DNA of 40,255 nt, from positions 1 to 40,255 of the forward strand of contig CASFFX010000006.1 of assembly GCA_949294085.1 (NCBI GenBank). Direction: 5' to 3'. Every line of letters starts with the position of its first letter. Position 1 is the stretch's first letter. Shown here piece by piece: positions 39,607-40,255 of the stretch. Both the position numbers and the translations under genes were made by a program. Origin of the DNA: an uncultured bacterium. Lineage in GTDB: Bacteria > Elusimicrobiota > Elusimicrobia > Elusimicrobiales > Elusimicrobiaceae. The notes beneath the pieces are model-generated. The model was not told the DNA's origin. It did no database searches and was given only the letters and a program-made list of their open reading frames with translations.

Positions 39607-40255
39607 ATGAGCGAAAATTGCAATCACAACTGCAGCTCCTGCAGTGCCAACTGCTCCAGCCGCAACCCGGGCGAAATGCCCAAAGACAAACCGCATTTGC
39701 GAAGCCGCATTAAACACGTGATTGGCGTGGTGAGCGGAAAAGGCGGGGTGGGAAAGTCGTTTGTTACGGCGCTGCTCGCGTCGGAAATGACCCGCCGCGG
39801 CTACAGCTGCGGCGTGTTGGACGCCGATATCACCGGCCCGTCTATCCCCAAAATGTTTGGTATTCACGAACGCGCCACCGGGGATCAGGACGGCATTTAT
39901 CCCGTCAAAAGCCAAGAAGGCGTGCAAGTCATGTCCTTAAATTTGCTGTTGGAAAAAGAAACGGACCCCGTCATTTGGCGCGGCGCGCTGATTACGGGCA
40001 CCGTGCGCCAGTTTTGGACGGACGTCATTTGGGAGGACGTGGATTACCTGTTTATTGATATGCCGCCCGGAACGGGGGACGTAACGCTGACGGTGTTCCA
40101 AAGCCTGCCGGTGGACGGCATTGTGATTGTGTCCTCTCCGCAGGAACTGGTGCAGATGATTGTGGGAAAAGCCGTCAAAATGGCCCAAATGATGCACGTG
40201 CCGGTGCTGGGGCTGGTGGAAAATATGAGCTACCTTAAATGCCCCGACTGCGGAA
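39607..40255 (+). CDS. Mrp/ApbC-type Fe-S carrier P-loop ATPase, 3' end cut by window
   Basis: 216 codons visible. Walker A GVVSGKGGVGKS (about 41-51) with the deviant GKGGVGKS loop, VLDADITGPSIPKMFG, IDMPPGTGDVTLT and VSSPQELV are Mrp/NBP35 landmarks; the window ends in YLKCPDCG, the CxxC that bridges a [4Fe-4S] cluster between subunits. The N-terminus has an extra cysteine cluster (Cys5, Cys9, Cys12, Cys16) like NBP35-type proteins, possibly a second cluster. It assembles or delivers Fe-S clusters in the cytoplasm. AGAGG precedes the ATG, 11 bases after the GDYXXLXY stop, so it may share that operon. Confidence 0.94.
   Translation, partial: MSENCNHNCSSCSANCSSRNPGEMPKDKPHLRSRIKHVIGVVSGKGGVGKSFVTALLASEMTRRGYSCGVLDADITGPSIPKMFGIHERATGDQDGIYPVKSQEGVQVMSLNLLLEKETDPVIWRGALITGTVRQFWTDVIWEDVDYLFIDMPPGTGDVTLTVFQSLPVDGIVIVSSPQELVQMIVGKAVKMAQMMHVPVLGLVENMSYLKCPDCG

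Overview
The window looks like a chromosomal segment from a gut-type member of the Elusimicrobiota (Elusimicrobium-like). This is an inference from tandem short type IV pilin-like genes with C-terminal cysteines, AdhE-based fermentation under a Rex-type regulator, PTS-based amino-sugar use, and moderately GC-rich genes separated by AT-rich promoters. No 16S or other phylogenetic marker was compared, so the assignment is tentative.

Layout. (1) Bases 1-2640 are AT-richer than the rest and look accessory: the 5' part of a large hydrophilic protein of unknown function (minus), a divergent WYL-domain regulator, and a small unknown gene. (2) Bases 2736-6875 hold two tRNA-Pro genes, a MerR-type regulator, adhE, and divergent rex; two matching operator-like repeats lie on the adhE and rex promoters. 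(3) Bases 6907-8186 hold two near-identical pilin units, each carrying its own promoter and ending at a copy of the same terminator. (4) Bases 8204-12676 form an amino-sugar operon read leftward: an EIIA-HPr-EI fusion, nagB, nagA. (5) Bases 12774-18713 encode one very large alpha-2-macroglobulin-like protein lacking the thioester motif. (6) Bases 18808-25299 form a leftward run: wecA-like transferase, FAD oxidoreductase, nadD-yqeK fusion, LytR_C protein, rsfS with a histone-H1-like tail, argS. (7) Bases 25333-30630 hold a lipoprotein, a flippase, a purine nucleoside phosphorylase, yraN, rnhB and a secreted unknown. (8) Bases 30832-35136 form a compact leftward operon: fmt, PASTA protein, rpe, rpsP, khpA, trmD, rplS, with no rimM. 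(9) Bases 35472-37360 hold a tRNA-Ser and two related alpha/beta hydrolases, one with its nucleophile serine replaced by alanine. (10) Bases 37413-40255 hold a DUF2157 / DUF4401 / GDYXXLXY membrane triad and the start of an Mrp-type ATPase, read rightward.

How the genes work together. GlcNAc entering through a PTS would be phosphorylated by the fused phosphotransfer protein, deacetylated by NagA and deaminated by NagB into glycolysis; AdhE re-oxidises NADH to ethanol under Rex control. The wecA-like transferase, flippase, alpha-2-macroglobulin, LytR_C and PASTA proteins belong to the cell envelope. The translation genes (argS, rsfS, fmt, rpsP, trmD, rplS, tRNAs) are housekeeping.

The most notable signals are: a repeated promoter layout in which a TATAAT-like -10 box lies 6 or 7 bases before the ATG with no Shine-Dalgarno sequence (candidate leaderless mRNAs); the paired Rex-type operators; the mosaic pilin repeat; the RsfS-H1 tail fusion; the hydrolase pseudoenzyme beside an intact paralogue; and a terminator hairpin lying almost on the flippase start codon.
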